Origin: Pisaster brevispinus | Lineage: Eukaryota; Echinodermata; Asteroidea; Forcipulatida; Asteriidae | DNA: 64,000 bases | Direction: 5' to 3' | Assembly: GCA_023634235.1 (NCBI GenBank) | Contig: JAMKCF010000032.1 | Coordinates: 1,078,695 to 1,142,694 of the forward strand | Shown: positions 21,936 through 32,330 of the stretch, in pieces | How positions within the stretch are numbered: the stretch's first letter is position 1 | Layout: every line of letters begins with the position of its first letter | Notes under the pieces: model-generated | Told to the model about the DNA's origin: nothing | The model's database searches: none | The model's input: only the letters and a program-made list of their open reading frames with translations | Translations under genes and position numbers: made by a program

Positions 21936-23212
21936 TTTAGAGTGGGTTCCCGTAGAAATGCTATTTGAACGTACATTCCAGGTGTATTCATATGATATCA
22001 AATTTTGGATTTATGGGATTGAATATAACGAAATCGAGGCTTGGAGGGAGTACAAATAGTCCGTCATCCTTTTGGATTAGGGTTACACGCAATCAATGTA
22101 ATCACTCACACAGGGAACCAGATTTCGGCTGCTATAAAGCCCAGGTTATCCTATACGCAGTTTTTGTCGTTTAAAAACAAAATAAACATATTCTGTTGAC
22201 ATTTAATTTAAAACACTAGAAACTGCTGTCAAAAGATTGTTTCCTTTTTCGTAAAACGTAAAAAGAAATTGCGATATGAAAATAAATTCTGCTCTAGAAA
22301 TTGACATTACGGTTATTTTTGTTTACTGTTTATTTGTTCAAAATAGAGTAGACTATACAGATTGCTAGAACAAATTAATTTAAACCGCCCAGCGTACAGG
22401 ACACTAAGCTTCAAACCAACCCTCTGCTGGTCATCGCAGTATGCCGAGATATATTATGCTACCCTAACTTGGCTTATTTTTAGAGTCATACTTTGTTCCA
22501 TTTTTCCTTTCCTTTCAAGTGATATAATGACGTTGTATTTCAGACGACATTGTTTGTTAGCTTGATCAATGTCAGTCCATTTGTACCTTTTTGTAAGCTT
22601 TCATATTAGAATTGGTATATTTCCTGGACTCGATTTTATCCAAATGAATCGTGTCTGTCAGGAGTAAAAATGAAAAAAGGAAAAACGAGAGAAATAATGT
22701 AAGAGAACATAAAACTGAAGACTCAGCAGTATTGGCATCCCGAGATGGCCGTCGGCAATAACGTCTCGCTCTGACGACAGAGGAGCAACTTCTCGTAATT
22801 CAATAAAAGCTATTTTCTGCTTGAGTCTTTATTGAGACATCAAGTCCCTTCCGACACCGGAAACAGTCAAACGTTCAAGCAGTCAGGCTCGGTTCTGACA
22901 GGCCGGCCGGGCAAACCCTTCTGTTTATCCTCGTGACTGTAAACGCTACAATAAACTTGCTGACGCGTGTAGAACTCTATACTACCTTTTGCGTGTGTGT
23001 GTGTGTGTGTGGCTCGTTCTCCCATGTTTTATTATCAGCTGTCCTTTTTAGTTCATCTTTAATTAAAGCACTCTCTTGGCCCATACAACAAGAGCAATGC
23101 ACATACAGGTCTGACGCAGTGGTGATGGGAAAAGCACTCAAAACAGAGATCTAAGAAAAGTACTGCCCTGTATTCCAAGTACGGACCAGCCCTGATCATT
23201 ATTTTCATTCAG
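21936..23212. other. Gene-free stretch with GT microsatellite
   Basis: A GT dinucleotide run lies at about 22992-23010. No supported gene is seen. Confidence 0.4.
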
Positions 23213-23214
23213 AG

Positions 23215-23236
23215 TTTTTTTTTTTGGGGGGGGGGG
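23215..23236 (+). repeat. T11-G11 homopolymer junction
   Basis: A T run passes directly into a G run. Similar T-to-G junctions occur at 10861, 37545-37592, 37993 and 49219. Confidence 0.95.
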
Positions 23237-23837
23237 CATTCTATGGTGCAAACAGGACCCGTGTTGACACGCGCTTAAAACACAAAACACCTGAAACAAA
23301 CTGCGAGCTAACTTGCACGTGTTACCATATGACACGCTGTTAAAAGCAAAAACACGTAAAAAAAGTATAAATAAATAACGTAAACAACAAAAATAACACC
23401 ACCCAAAAAACAAACAAAACAGACAAAAACCTTATCAGCACATTTTTAAAGGATTAAATTACGATTGAAAATATATATATATATAAATATATTATATTCT
23501 TCAAAAAATAAATAAATAAATGAATAAATACATAAATAAATACAATTAAATACATGCTGTGTTTGGACATGTCGTTTCAAAAATATTGATTTCTCCGTAC
23601 GACACTTGATGGATGCCAATAAACAATATTGTTATAACGGTCGATGACCTCTGTAACTGAGCCCTGTAATATTATTTTCATAGTGTGTATTTTTTAGATA
23701 GGCCACTCGTAAGGAATGGAGCCGTTCTGTCTTTATTTTACTTTGTTAGGTATGGTCTACAATAATTGTTATAAAACTTGGAAATTATCTATATTTCATT
23801 TGATCACCGCAAAGGCTGGCTTTCCTTGAGTGAGTCG
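23237..23837. other. Gene-free A/T-rich stretch
   Basis: It contains TA and AAAT microsatellite-like sequence at about 23470-23550. Nothing else is recognised. Confidence 0.4.
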
Positions 23838-24020
23838 TTTCATTTCTGGGTCATTGTGACCCAGAAATTGATCAAAAACTGTGTCAAACTGACGCATAAT
23901 TCAAATAAACCAGTGTCTGGGTCTGCCTTACCCAGCAATGGGTCTGCCTGACCCAGATATGGGTCTGCCTGACCCAGAAATGGACCAGGGACCATTTTAT
24001 CCTGGAATCTAGGTCAGTTC
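23838..24020 (+). repeat. GGGTCTGCCTGACCCAGA minisatellite
   Basis: About three diverged copies of a 22-bp unit containing GGGTCTGCCT and GACCCAGA lie at 23918-23985, with further GGGTC/GACCC pairs on both sides. It shares GACCCAGAA with the array 2 kb upstream, suggesting a common source. Confidence 0.8.
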
Positions 24021-24961
24021 TGACCAAATTATAAACTTGAACCGATACAAAAAGGTGTTGGACTTCAGTGTACTTTTGGAAGCTCAACTTAATAACAAGC
24101 TTGTCCTTAATCAAGAAACATACGCAAAGAAGAACAAACCATATGTTTAAGTTGGACTGAAAATGTGCCGTTTACAATATTTTTAGCTGTTGGTTAATTT
24201 TTGGAAGGCCTTTGCTTTTGCGCGTAAATAACCTTGACGTTAGAATAATTCTCAGACCTGACATCTCCATTAATGTCAGCTAGGAGAGGTTTATCTCATG
24301 TACTGCACAGAGTGCTTCTATGTGAGGTGTCTATCGAGCTAGATGTTCTGATGCTACTCTCGCCCTGTAAGACAACTATACGTCCCCTAATGGAGTACTG
24401 TTGTCACATTTTAGGCCGGAGCTTCTGCCTGCCATTTATCTTTATTGGATAGAGAGTGCACGGGTATACTGTTAATCTAGTTGGTGAAGAGTTGGGCCCG
24501 TCGTAGGTCTGTAGACAGCCTCTGTCTCTGAAGATATTTTCATAGTCAATGTACCACCAGTCTATCTAACTTAATTCCTATATAGTTCCTTCTATATAAG
24601 GGCGTTTGAGCGTTAATCCAGGCTTGTTTTTACCCATATACTTTGGCTCCCTCGAGTTGTAAAACAAATGGCCATTCCAACAGCTTTAATCCACATTCTG
24701 CATGTCTTGGATGATTCCTGTTGCATCTTTCCCTGCATCCTACAATATAGACTGTTTTTAGAGGAATGTTAAAGACCTACTTGAACGAAAACGGTGATCT
24801 TTGCTGAAAATGTATTCCAAGTGTTTTCGATCAATAATGAAATTGAGTTCAAATGAGATTAAACAGATTTCAATTGTGCAAAAAACAAAACAGTTTTAAA
24901 AACCTGTGTCCGGTGCTTTTCAGAAGGATTCGCGAAAAGCCCTGTTACGTCATCACTCGTG
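24021..24961. other. Gene-free stretch, nothing recognised
   Basis: No exon or clear repeat is seen. Confidence 0.4.
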
Positions 24962-25049
24962 TGACGTCATTTGTGGGAGCTCCGTTTAGTATAGCCGCTT
25001 TGTTGCAGCATGGAGATATAAGCAAAGCAAACTCCCACACATGACGTCA
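24962..25049. repeat. 88-bp inverted repeat with a CRE at each end
   Basis: TGACGTCATTTGTGGGAG at 24962 is matched at 17 of 18 positions by the reverse complement of the sequence ending at 25049. Each arm starts with the full palindromic cAMP-response element TGACGTCA. A CRE half-site (TTACGTCA) lies just outside at 24955. It may be a tiny terminal-inverted-repeat element or a regulatory hairpin. Confidence 0.8.
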
Positions 25050-25357
25050 AAGTACTGTCAATTTGATGCACGCCGTCAACGGCAGAAGTGTTTCTAGTTT
25101 TTCAAAACCTTGAGGTTGGAGCCTAACTTTTTAATGGATGATTACGAACAATTCAGAAGTGTACAAATATCTAAATTACATTTAAATGATAAACAAACAC
25201 ACTAAATGAACAAGAGTTTAAATAGCATTTCTGTTCGCTCTACTACCTCAGCTCACCTGAGTTATTATCATCTTATGTTTTTTTTTCTCGTACCGAGGGT
25301 GGCTCTGAGCCTTATTTAAGGCAAACTTGCATTTAAAAATTTTTCAATTGTACAAAC
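25050..25357. other. Gene-free stretch, nothing recognised
   Basis: AT-rich, with no exon or repeat identified. Confidence 0.4.
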
Positions 25358-25468
25358 AAACAATATTGACAAAAAAGGAGACCACCAATGGTAGGGCAAG
25401 GGCACGTTTAATCCAGAGGTCGCAGATTCAAATCCCGCTCTAGTCAATTTTTAATTTGTTCAACCTTA
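25358..25468 (+). mobile_element. Decayed SINE family A copy
   Basis: It matches the 7.7-8.6 kb SINE from ATATTGAC and GGAGACC through CACGTTTAATCC, AGATTCAAATCCCGCTCTAG and the tail GTCAATTTTTAATTTGTTCA. About 20 bp covering the acceptor and D-arm have been deleted. This is an old dispersed copy. Confidence 0.75.
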
Positions 25469-25830
25469 AAACTTTCTTGTGCCGATCGGTACATGCGCCG
25501 GTTCTAAACTTAACACCAATAAAGTTGAGGGTAAACTTGCACTATATCTCATCGATAATGCGTCATTTCTTTAAAAAAAAAAACCACTTCTGAAACACCG
25601 TGCGTCATCATTGACGTAGTAAATTGTCATATTCCGTCAAATATAATATATCCGTATGGACGTTGATTGAAACTTACCCTTAAGGCAAGTGTGTACTTTT
25701 TGGCTGTAATTACATTGTCTGATGACATCGAATACAATCAATAAAAAATCTCTTCAGTAAAAAAAAAAGAAGGGGAAAAAGGTCTAGACGCAGGTTTAAA
25801 ATCTGCATAGTTTTGAAGCATCAACCTTCT
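25469..25830. other. Gene-free stretch, nothing recognised
   Basis: It contains A runs near 25571 and 25759 and no supported feature. Confidence 0.4.
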
Positions 25831-25997
25831 GGACCCAATTTCCTAAACCATTTCTGCTTAGCAAAAATAAGCAGGATACCAGCCACAGGTAGTTTAATGT
25901 GAGATGGTGTTTTGGCTGGTAACCTTATTCTGGCATGCATAATTGGGTTGTGCTTAATAGCTACTTGTTGCGCTAAGCGGTTCTATGAAATTGGGCC
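25831..25997. mobile_element. Short MITE with GGGCCCAATTTC-type ends
   Basis: GGACCCAATTTCCTAAACCA on the left is matched by the reverse complement of GGTTCTATGAAATTGGGCC on the right. Internal inverted segments include CTGCTTAGCAAAAATAAGCA and ACCAGCCA versus TGGCTGGT. The 167-bp element has no coding capacity. Its ends resemble those of the 1-kb element at 4893-5922. Confidence 0.8.
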
Positions 25998-26139
25998 TAG
26001 GTTGGACAATATTTTTAGAAAACAAAAATGTACGTAATGAATTATCGAACCAGAGCGATTGGTTTCCTTACAGCTCACTGATTATTAAGTTCCTACCTGA
26101 AACGATTTCCCGGAGAAATATATCCGTCCACAAGACTGT

Positions 26140-26243
26140 CAAAGTTGAGAAGACAATAATGGCGACCCCCATTCATCACCATTTGCTTATTTCGATTGTT
26201 GCAATCGAAATAAACGTGCGCAAAATCCCTGAGAAAATAAGAA
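26140..26243 (+). repeat. Family H repeat, copy 3, left part
   Basis: GCTTATTTCGATTGTTGCAA followed by TCGAAATAAACGTGCG forms the family hairpin. CAAAATCCCTGAGAAAATAA then breaks off at an insertion point after AAGAA at 26243. Confidence 0.75.
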
Positions 26244-26363
26244 GTAATTAACTTTGCGGGTACATCTATGTGTAAAATCTCTTCTGGCAGGAGTGTTGGC
26301 TCTGAAAAGAGCAGGTGTGGTCCCGACGTTTCGAACAGTAAACTTTGCTCGTCTTCAGGAGAG
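26244..26363 (-). mobile_element. 120-bp insertion carrying a histone-type stem-loop
   Basis: This segment interrupts a family H repeat that is continuous at 13190-13340, so it is a clean insertion. On the minus strand it reads, in order, CTGAAGACGAGCA, a loop, TGTTCGAAACGTCG (26359-26324), then the 16-nt TGCTCTTTTCAGAGCC (26313-26298), then a purine-rich AGAAGAGA (26285-26278). The 16-mer differs from the canonical histone mRNA 3' stem-loop only at its outermost base. No histone frame is present, so it is a mobile repeat with a histone-like 3' signal. Confidence 0.7.
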
Positions 26364-26450
26364 CAGTTTTTCACTGTTTGCACTTAAACGTGACCAGCTA
26401 ATTTGATGACGTTTTCACAGCTTGGTTGTATGGTGTGTTTATTGAAAATC
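26364..26450 (+). repeat. Family H repeat, copy 3, right part
   Basis: It resumes with CAGTTTTTCACTGTTTGCAC, ACGTGACCAGCTAATTTGAT and GACGTTTT, as in copy 2, and continues into GTATGGTGTGTTTATTG, also present in the 32-kb copy. Confidence 0.75.
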
Positions 26451-28105
26451 AGGAGATGTGAAATGATTTACTCTTTGAAATCAAATTGACTTTGGATTGT
26501 TAATAATCAAAGCAAAGAATTCAACTTATGGGCAGTTTTATAAAGAATTATTTCCTCTTTTGAGGCAGTCGAAGGAAACACGTATATGGTTGTGAACAAA
26601 ATCATTGACAAACCAATCGCACTAAAAAGTGACCTACAATCTGTAGAAATTACTGGAAAAGAACCCAGATATTATTGGAATGTTCCTTTTCCCTAAAAAC
26701 ATTTGTTGGTTGTTGCTTTGAGTATAACAACGAAGATCTTGTTGTGCGCATCATGCGGGCACGTGACAGCTCGTTGTTTGCATCGCGAGAGCAAGTAACA
26801 ACCTTTACCGACCAGCAGGCACAAACTTGTCGGCCCTGCAGGGAAAATGATTTCGGTAGGGAAATTCAATTACGGGCGACGTTGGTAACATTATTGAGTC
26901 GCATTCGTCGATCTAACTCTAGATTCGTAATGATTTTATTTTGTGAGACGGGACCCTGAGGACACAAAATTGCATGGACCTTGTTTTTTCGGGTAATGCT
27001 CTCAATCCAAGGAAACGAAAAGGAAAAAATATATATCTGGAACTCTGTCCCCGAATTGACCCTCCTCCCCTTTCCAAATGTAAAATATTGTTTTAAAAAA
27101 GTTTCAAACGTGCCGAAAAGCCCAGCAACTCGAGATAATCCGGTCAGCTCAACATGGAAAATCGCAAAGAAAATACTGACATTTTGGCGGATCTTGTGAA
27201 GTCCCGGGGGAGTGAGCAAAATGTAAAAACAAATTCAAAACGGAAATTAAGATGAGGGGAGTTTAAAAAGGGGGGGGGGCAAGGACTGATTTTTTTCCTT
27301 CTTTCTTCCCTCTCCTCCAGGGGGAGGGTGGGGATGTGGGGGTAGGGAAGCTCCGGAGGATCAATGATGTTTAGTGAGCTCTTCCTAAAATGCTGACCTC
27401 GGCAACCTCCAATTACCCCGCAAATTTGCGACTGAATTATTTACTTAAATGTAATTTTAATTACTTGACAGCGTTTAACGCTTGCAATTTGTGTTATTCA
27501 TAATTTACTTTAGTAGGATGCTCTGTACATAATTAAGTATGCAGTCTATGAGTAAAAAAGAAGGTGTTGGGCCGAATGGAGGAGGGCTAGGCGGGGTGTG
27601 GCTTAGATCAAGCCCCACACGTCGTCTCATCCCTGCCGCTACGGCAGTATTACAGGACACCGTAGGGAGAGAACGGTGTTGACATCAGAGAACAATCACA
27701 ACTAAGATTTCAGTTGAAATTATATTTCTTTCAAGAATCGCCCGAGTAACATCAATTCAAGATGTATTTTCTTTTCAAGACGAACCGAATCATATCCCTA
27801 GAGGATGGGGGATTTTTTTGAAAGCGCACCTTTGGCGCCGACTGTTTTCTGAAATCAAGTCTAGTTGAGTAAAAAAGCGAGCCGGGCTAGAGGCATCGTC
27901 ATTAAGAGCCACTCAGGTTCTCCTGTATCGGAATGGTTGCAGCAGTGGAATGATATAGATGCAGATGACGCTGGGATTAATGCATTCTGACGTGTGTATA
28001 GTCCTCGGGATGCGTGTTGTAGAATACATGCCACAAGTGTTTGAGTACGGGGGAACGAACATGCGGCCACATCACTGCTGACATAAATCCGAAACTTGCG
28101 GGTCA
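26451..28105. other. Gene-free stretch
   Basis: Frames at 26675-26959 (+, 94 codons) and 26866-27219 (-, 117 codons) overlap and have no recognisable domain. A G10 run lies at 27270-27279, followed by a pyrimidine/purine-rich G-rich patch to 27350. No supported gene. Confidence 0.4.
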
Positions 28106-28275
28106 ATGGGGGCCTTTTCGAATCAACGGCTTCGGCTTGATCTTTGGCTGCGGCCCCGGCTTGGGTTCTGTCAGTTGTGTTAAGAGCGTGCGCTTTCGAT
28201 AAAGGCTTCCAAACAGACAGACGGAGTCTCAGCGAGAGCCCGAAGCTGAACCCGTTGCTTCGAAAAGGGCCATGG
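28106..28275. mobile_element. MITE with GGCCTTTTCGAA-type terminal inverted repeats
   Basis: The left end GGCCTTTTCGAATCAACGGC is matched by the reverse complement of the right end, GGCCCTTTTCGAAGCAACGG. Inner CTTCGGCTT-rich segments also pair. The length is about 170 bp with no coding capacity. A related element lies at 60762-60915. Confidence 0.8.
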
Positions 28276-28937
28276 TGTCCTCTTCCCTTGATTTAAACCA
28301 CGGATTATCGAAAATACCTTTGGGTTTTGTTTCACAAAAGAATGACATGCGGTACATTTCACGTGTGATTTTACACCTGTCCCTCCTTCATTTACAGCTA
28401 TTTTGTTTCCCATATTCGTATCAATGTGTTCAAAGACAAGACTGTAAAGAAAACTAGTCTGGCACCCGGTGTGTGTAATGTTAAGAATCGATATTCATTA
28501 TTACTATTGCCTTCAGAGGAACTTGTCAAAGAAGGTGGAAGTCAGTGCATTTGTTCATGTCATAGACCTTTTTCTTTGGCAACGTCATAGCCGTGAGTAT
28601 TGCGTACCAAGTAGTTCGCAAAAGTACGGGCATCCTCGCTGCAAAAAATAGCACATTCTCTCCTCCCCCCTTTTAATGCGTAAAATGATCAAATTGATGT
28701 GGCTGAAAAATTTACGGTGCACATTTAAAGTGCACATAATCTTCATAAAAATGGTATTAAATGTTGTGGTATTTTTTCCCAGCGGGCTTATTTGTGATCA
28801 CCGTGTTTTGTGATATTCAAGGCCGACCAAACATAAAGATGGCCAGTGTTTGTGAAAAAAATTGAGGTCTTCTAAAGAAATGCCTGAACAAAACTTGGTT
28901 AAATGTTTCAAAAATATGTTTTGCTGTTTACATGTCT
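28276..28937. other. Gene-free stretch, nothing recognised
   Basis: Short frames only and no clear repeat. Confidence 0.4.
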
Positions 28938-29140
28938 TTTGTTTGTTTGTTTGTTTGTTTGTTTGTTGGGGTGTTTGTTCGTTCGTTCGTTCGTTCGTTC
29001 GTTGGGGTGTTGGGGTGTTTGTTTGTTTGTTTATTGGGGTGTTGGGGTGTTTGTTTGTTTGTTTGTTTGTTTGTTTGTTTGTTGGGGTGTTTGTTTGTTT
29101 GTTTGTTGGGGTGTTGGGGTGTCTGTTTGTTTTGTTTGTT
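28938..29140 (+). repeat. Large TTTG/GGGGTGTT/TTCG compound microsatellite
   Basis: Blocks of TTTG repeats alternate with GTTGGGGTGTTGGGGTG blocks and one block of six TTCG units (about 28978-29002). Long valine/phenylalanine/cysteine-rich frames in all three plus frames, and asparagine/lysine/threonine-rich frames on the minus strand, are artefacts of the repeat. Confidence 0.95.
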
Positions 29141-29778
29141 TTTGCCCTGACTTGACGCGATCTTTAAAAAAAAAATTATAATAAAAATAAAAACAGGCCT
29201 TATAAACAAATAAACAAATGTTTGTTGCAAGAGAATGCACCTAAAAAGATGTCATCGATATAGTGATTTTATTCCAATCTAGCCACCGTAATTTTTTTTG
29301 TAAATCTATCCGTCTAGAAAGGTTATGATTTTATGCAAAGGGAAAAAGAAATAAATGTAGGTCGACAGATCTGAATTTGTGACAAGGCAAATGTCTGTGG
29401 AACTTTTTTTTTTTTTTTTTTTTTTCTTTGCCTGAAGCAAAGATTTGTAAGGTGAAATTCGTGTTAGCCAGGGGCGACTAAAACGAGAGCTGAAGTAAAT
29501 CAGTGTATGCACTGACCCATTTCAAACCTCATTATCCGTAATGGTTTCGCGCGAGATGGAATGGAACGCTTTTTGATGTGACATTTTATGGCCGGGATTG
29601 AGTTGCAAGTGTAGTACGTGTTTCCGGGGATGACAGCGCAATCACTGTCTTTTTGTTGTTAGGTTTGTCTCGTCCAACCGTACCCCCTCCCTCCTGTAAA
29701 ATATGATCTGCTCTTTACGGAATACATATATATGAATAATCAATCCATGCACATGTTGCCGACTATACTAAGTGATAA
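29141..29778. other. Gene-free stretch with T run
   Basis: A T run of about 21 lies at 29405-29425. Nothing else is supported. Confidence 0.4.
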
Positions 29779-30060
29779 GGTGATGTAAGGCTTGCCGATC
29801 CTTCAGGGATCGACTTACACGGTCGTTGTCACCTAAACTTTCACATTGGCGCATCGGGTTGGCAAGTGGAACCTGCCCCCAGCCCACGTATCGGGTCGGT
29901 GAGTGGCACCTGCACCCAGCCCACTGGCGTACGGGTTGGCTGACCCCCGCCCCTGTGGACCCTCGTTCGACTCCAGTCTCGGATCAAAGCCTCGTTCGTG
30001 TATTGAGTTTCCAGCCCATATGTGGGTTTTTCCTCCCACGTCTAAAACGGATGTAATCGT
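29779..30060 (+). mobile_element. SINE-like repeat with hairpin and internal tandem units
   Basis: An imperfect palindrome (AGGTGATGTAAG ... CTTACACGG ... GTCACCT, 29779-29836) precedes about three diverged 38-40 bp units (CGGGTTGGCAAGTGG, CGGGTCGGTGAGTGG, CGGGTTGGCTGACC). A B-box-like GTTCGACTCC and a TGGGTTTTTCCTCCCA tail follow. It resembles tRNA-derived SINEs, but no full A-box/B-box pair is certain. Confidence 0.45.
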
Positions 30061-30251
30061 CTTATATTCTCAGGTATCATCAGGAACGGGATTAGATCGG
30101 GTTGGGGATGAATATTCCCCCCTTTGTAATGAGTGAAGGGAGGGATCCTGTAAGGAACACCCATTAGATGTGTTTTTATGCAGTGAAGACAAATAATGGA
30201 TGTGTTTGAAGGATGAGAGTGAAGTGTCAGACTTGTGTAACGTACTGTACT

Positions 30252-30637
30252 GTTATGATAATAATAGTACCTAGTTTTTATATAGCGCTTTATCTAAGGG
30301 CGTCTCATTGCGCTCATCGTTACCTATTTCCAGAAAGGTTTGTGAACACTGTATAAAACTATGAGACCCATTTGTGTAGCACCTCATATGGGTTTACAGG
30401 GTGCTGTGACGCATTCACAGGCCTGGAAATTCATCATTGAGAGGGAGAAGCCGTTTTCATTTTGCAAAGGACACTTCTATTGACTTCTGTCAATGGGAAA
30501 CAGTTGAAAGGGGCACCAAGGCGAGGACCATGGCCTTCGTGTCCTCTGTGTAATTCATGGGCTGAATTCAGCCGCCACTGCCAGAAACACCGGGCCAAAC
30601 CCCCTACTCTTAGCGATAAGTGTGACTGGGTTCTTTT
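30252..30637 (+). mobile_element. Interspersed repeat starting TTTATATAGCGCTTTAT
   Basis: ATAATAATAG leads into TTTATATAGCGCTTTAT, a start common in invertebrate interspersed repeats. The 3' end GCGATAAGTG ... GGGTTCTTTTAC is the reverse complement of a module inside SINE family B (52860-52905). The element ends directly in an AAAC-type microsatellite. There is no coding capacity; frames of 98-117 codons crossing it are not supported. Confidence 0.65.
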
Positions 30638-30702
30638 ACAAATAAACAAACAAACACCCCAAACAACAACAGCAACCAAAAACCAAACAAACAAACAAAT
30701 TG
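30638..30702 (-). repeat. AAAC/CACCCC compound microsatellite
   Basis: AAATAAACAAACAAACACCCC followed by more CAAA units. It is the reverse-complement form of the TTTG/GGGGTGTT motif and forms the 3' tail of the preceding element. Confidence 0.85.
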
Positions 30703-32139
30703 CAAGCAGACTGGCAAACAAAGATGACAATCAATTACTCAGAAAAATGTCGGTTGCAAGTGATGCATTATACCCTTACTTTGTTTTTTTTAATGACAAC
30801 CTCGCAAACTTTTAAAAGGGTATGGATACTGCGGTAGAATAGCTAAGATTAAATCAACCAATAAGAAACCTTTTATTGTAATGGAAAAGTGGACAGTTGA
30901 TTTGAAATTATTGCCGCACTAGCGTGTGCACGCTGTGTTGATTCACCCTGATACATTTTTTCTGATCACAGAGATCTCACAGTATCGATGCATGCTTTGT
31001 TTCGAAGAAACCTGTTTCATTGTAGATTGGATAACGAGAAGAACAACTGACGTATGTAATAAATACTACATTATGGTCATTTACCATTTCTGTCTATAAA
31101 CTCCCAGACAAAAAAGCAAAAAGCAGAAGAAAAAATGAAAAAAGCAGAATGATGATTCCTTTCTTAACAAAGAAAGAAACAATAAGACATCAATAGGTCA
31201 ATAAAAAAAAATAAAAAAAAAACAATAAATAAATAAATAAAACCAAAACAAGATCGATTTCAATGTAATACGAGTAAAGACTCGGGACCGTCCAAGCGAC
31301 TTAAGCACGTCAGGATGCACCTAAGGGCGGTTTTGGTAAAACCCGAAACGCTTTTTCATTCCCGATGAGTCCAACGCCAAAATCCTCTTAGTTTTTTAGA
31401 AACAAGATACGATAGTGCATTTAAAGGCCGGTTGTGGCAGTAATGGTCTTTACCACGCCTCCTTGCACACGGCTAAGTGGTGGATTACACAATGAACCGG
31501 GTCACGATCACAGCGCATTATGCACCAGACTAGGGTGTCTGTGTGGCGTAACGTATTCCTCGCCACGAGTCTAACAATATTAATGAATACAAAATATTGA
31601 TTGCATGCCTTTAAGTGTCGTCTCCGTTCAACACTCGGGGAGTTTGAGTTATGAGATTTTAACGATCGAGAGCCATTATTTTTGCAGCAACTGACATCTC
31701 ACCGGCACGGACTTTACTAGCTTGCGAGTATACAGTGCATTTTAACTTGACAATCGATCGAGGGCAATATTAAATAAACTTCATGATCAAGATTTACCCT
31801 CGATTCGTCGTCCATGCTATTTCCACACGCTCATGCATGTAGCGATGGTATTTCGAACTCCCGGCACGGTGCCCTTCTATACCAAACTGCGGCCCCATGA
31901 CGCGACGGGGTCAACTAGTATACGCCCTGGGAAACTGTGGAGAACTACGACTACGAGAACATTCAAACCCTAGTTATAAAGACATATCAGAGGAGTGGCA
32001 GCTATCGAAAATCAAATTCGATACGATCTAAAAAGCACACACAGTACACAGGTCATACCAATACCAACCAACCAGTGAAATATTTCCATCTGAAATACTT
32101 TAAAAGTCGAGAAAACAGCATTTGAATACTTTCCCCCAA
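30703..32139. other. Gene-free stretch with A-rich patch
   Basis: An A-rich, AAAT/AAAG-rich patch lies at 31105-31250. No exon or recognised repeat is seen elsewhere. Confidence 0.4.
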
Positions 32140-32330
32140 CTCACCACTGCTTTTTAATATCCTGATTGCTGAAATCAAAGCACTCATGAACGTGGGCAAA
32201 AATAACTTCACAAAAACATACAGCGTTTTCGATGTGTTCACGAAAACTGGGTCACATAAGTTAATGAAGTTTCCAGATGTTCGGGGTCGTATGGTGTGTT
32301 TACTGGAAACTATAGAGGATGGAATTTAAA
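32140..32330 (+). repeat. Family H repeat, diverged copy 4
   Basis: GATTGCTGAAATCAAAGCAC, GTGGGCAAAAAT and, at the right end, GTATGGTGTGTTTACTG match the 26-kb copy in order. It is strongly decayed. Confidence 0.5.

Noticed and set aside
26866..27219. 117-codon minus-strand frame as a gene
   Set aside because: No recognised motif and overlapping antisense frames of similar quality.
28862..29240. Overlapping 70-100 codon frames on both strands rich in Val/Phe/Cys/Leu or Asn/Lys/Thr
   Set aside because: They are translations of the TTTG/GGGGTGTT microsatellite; open in every frame because the repeat lacks stops, not because of coding.
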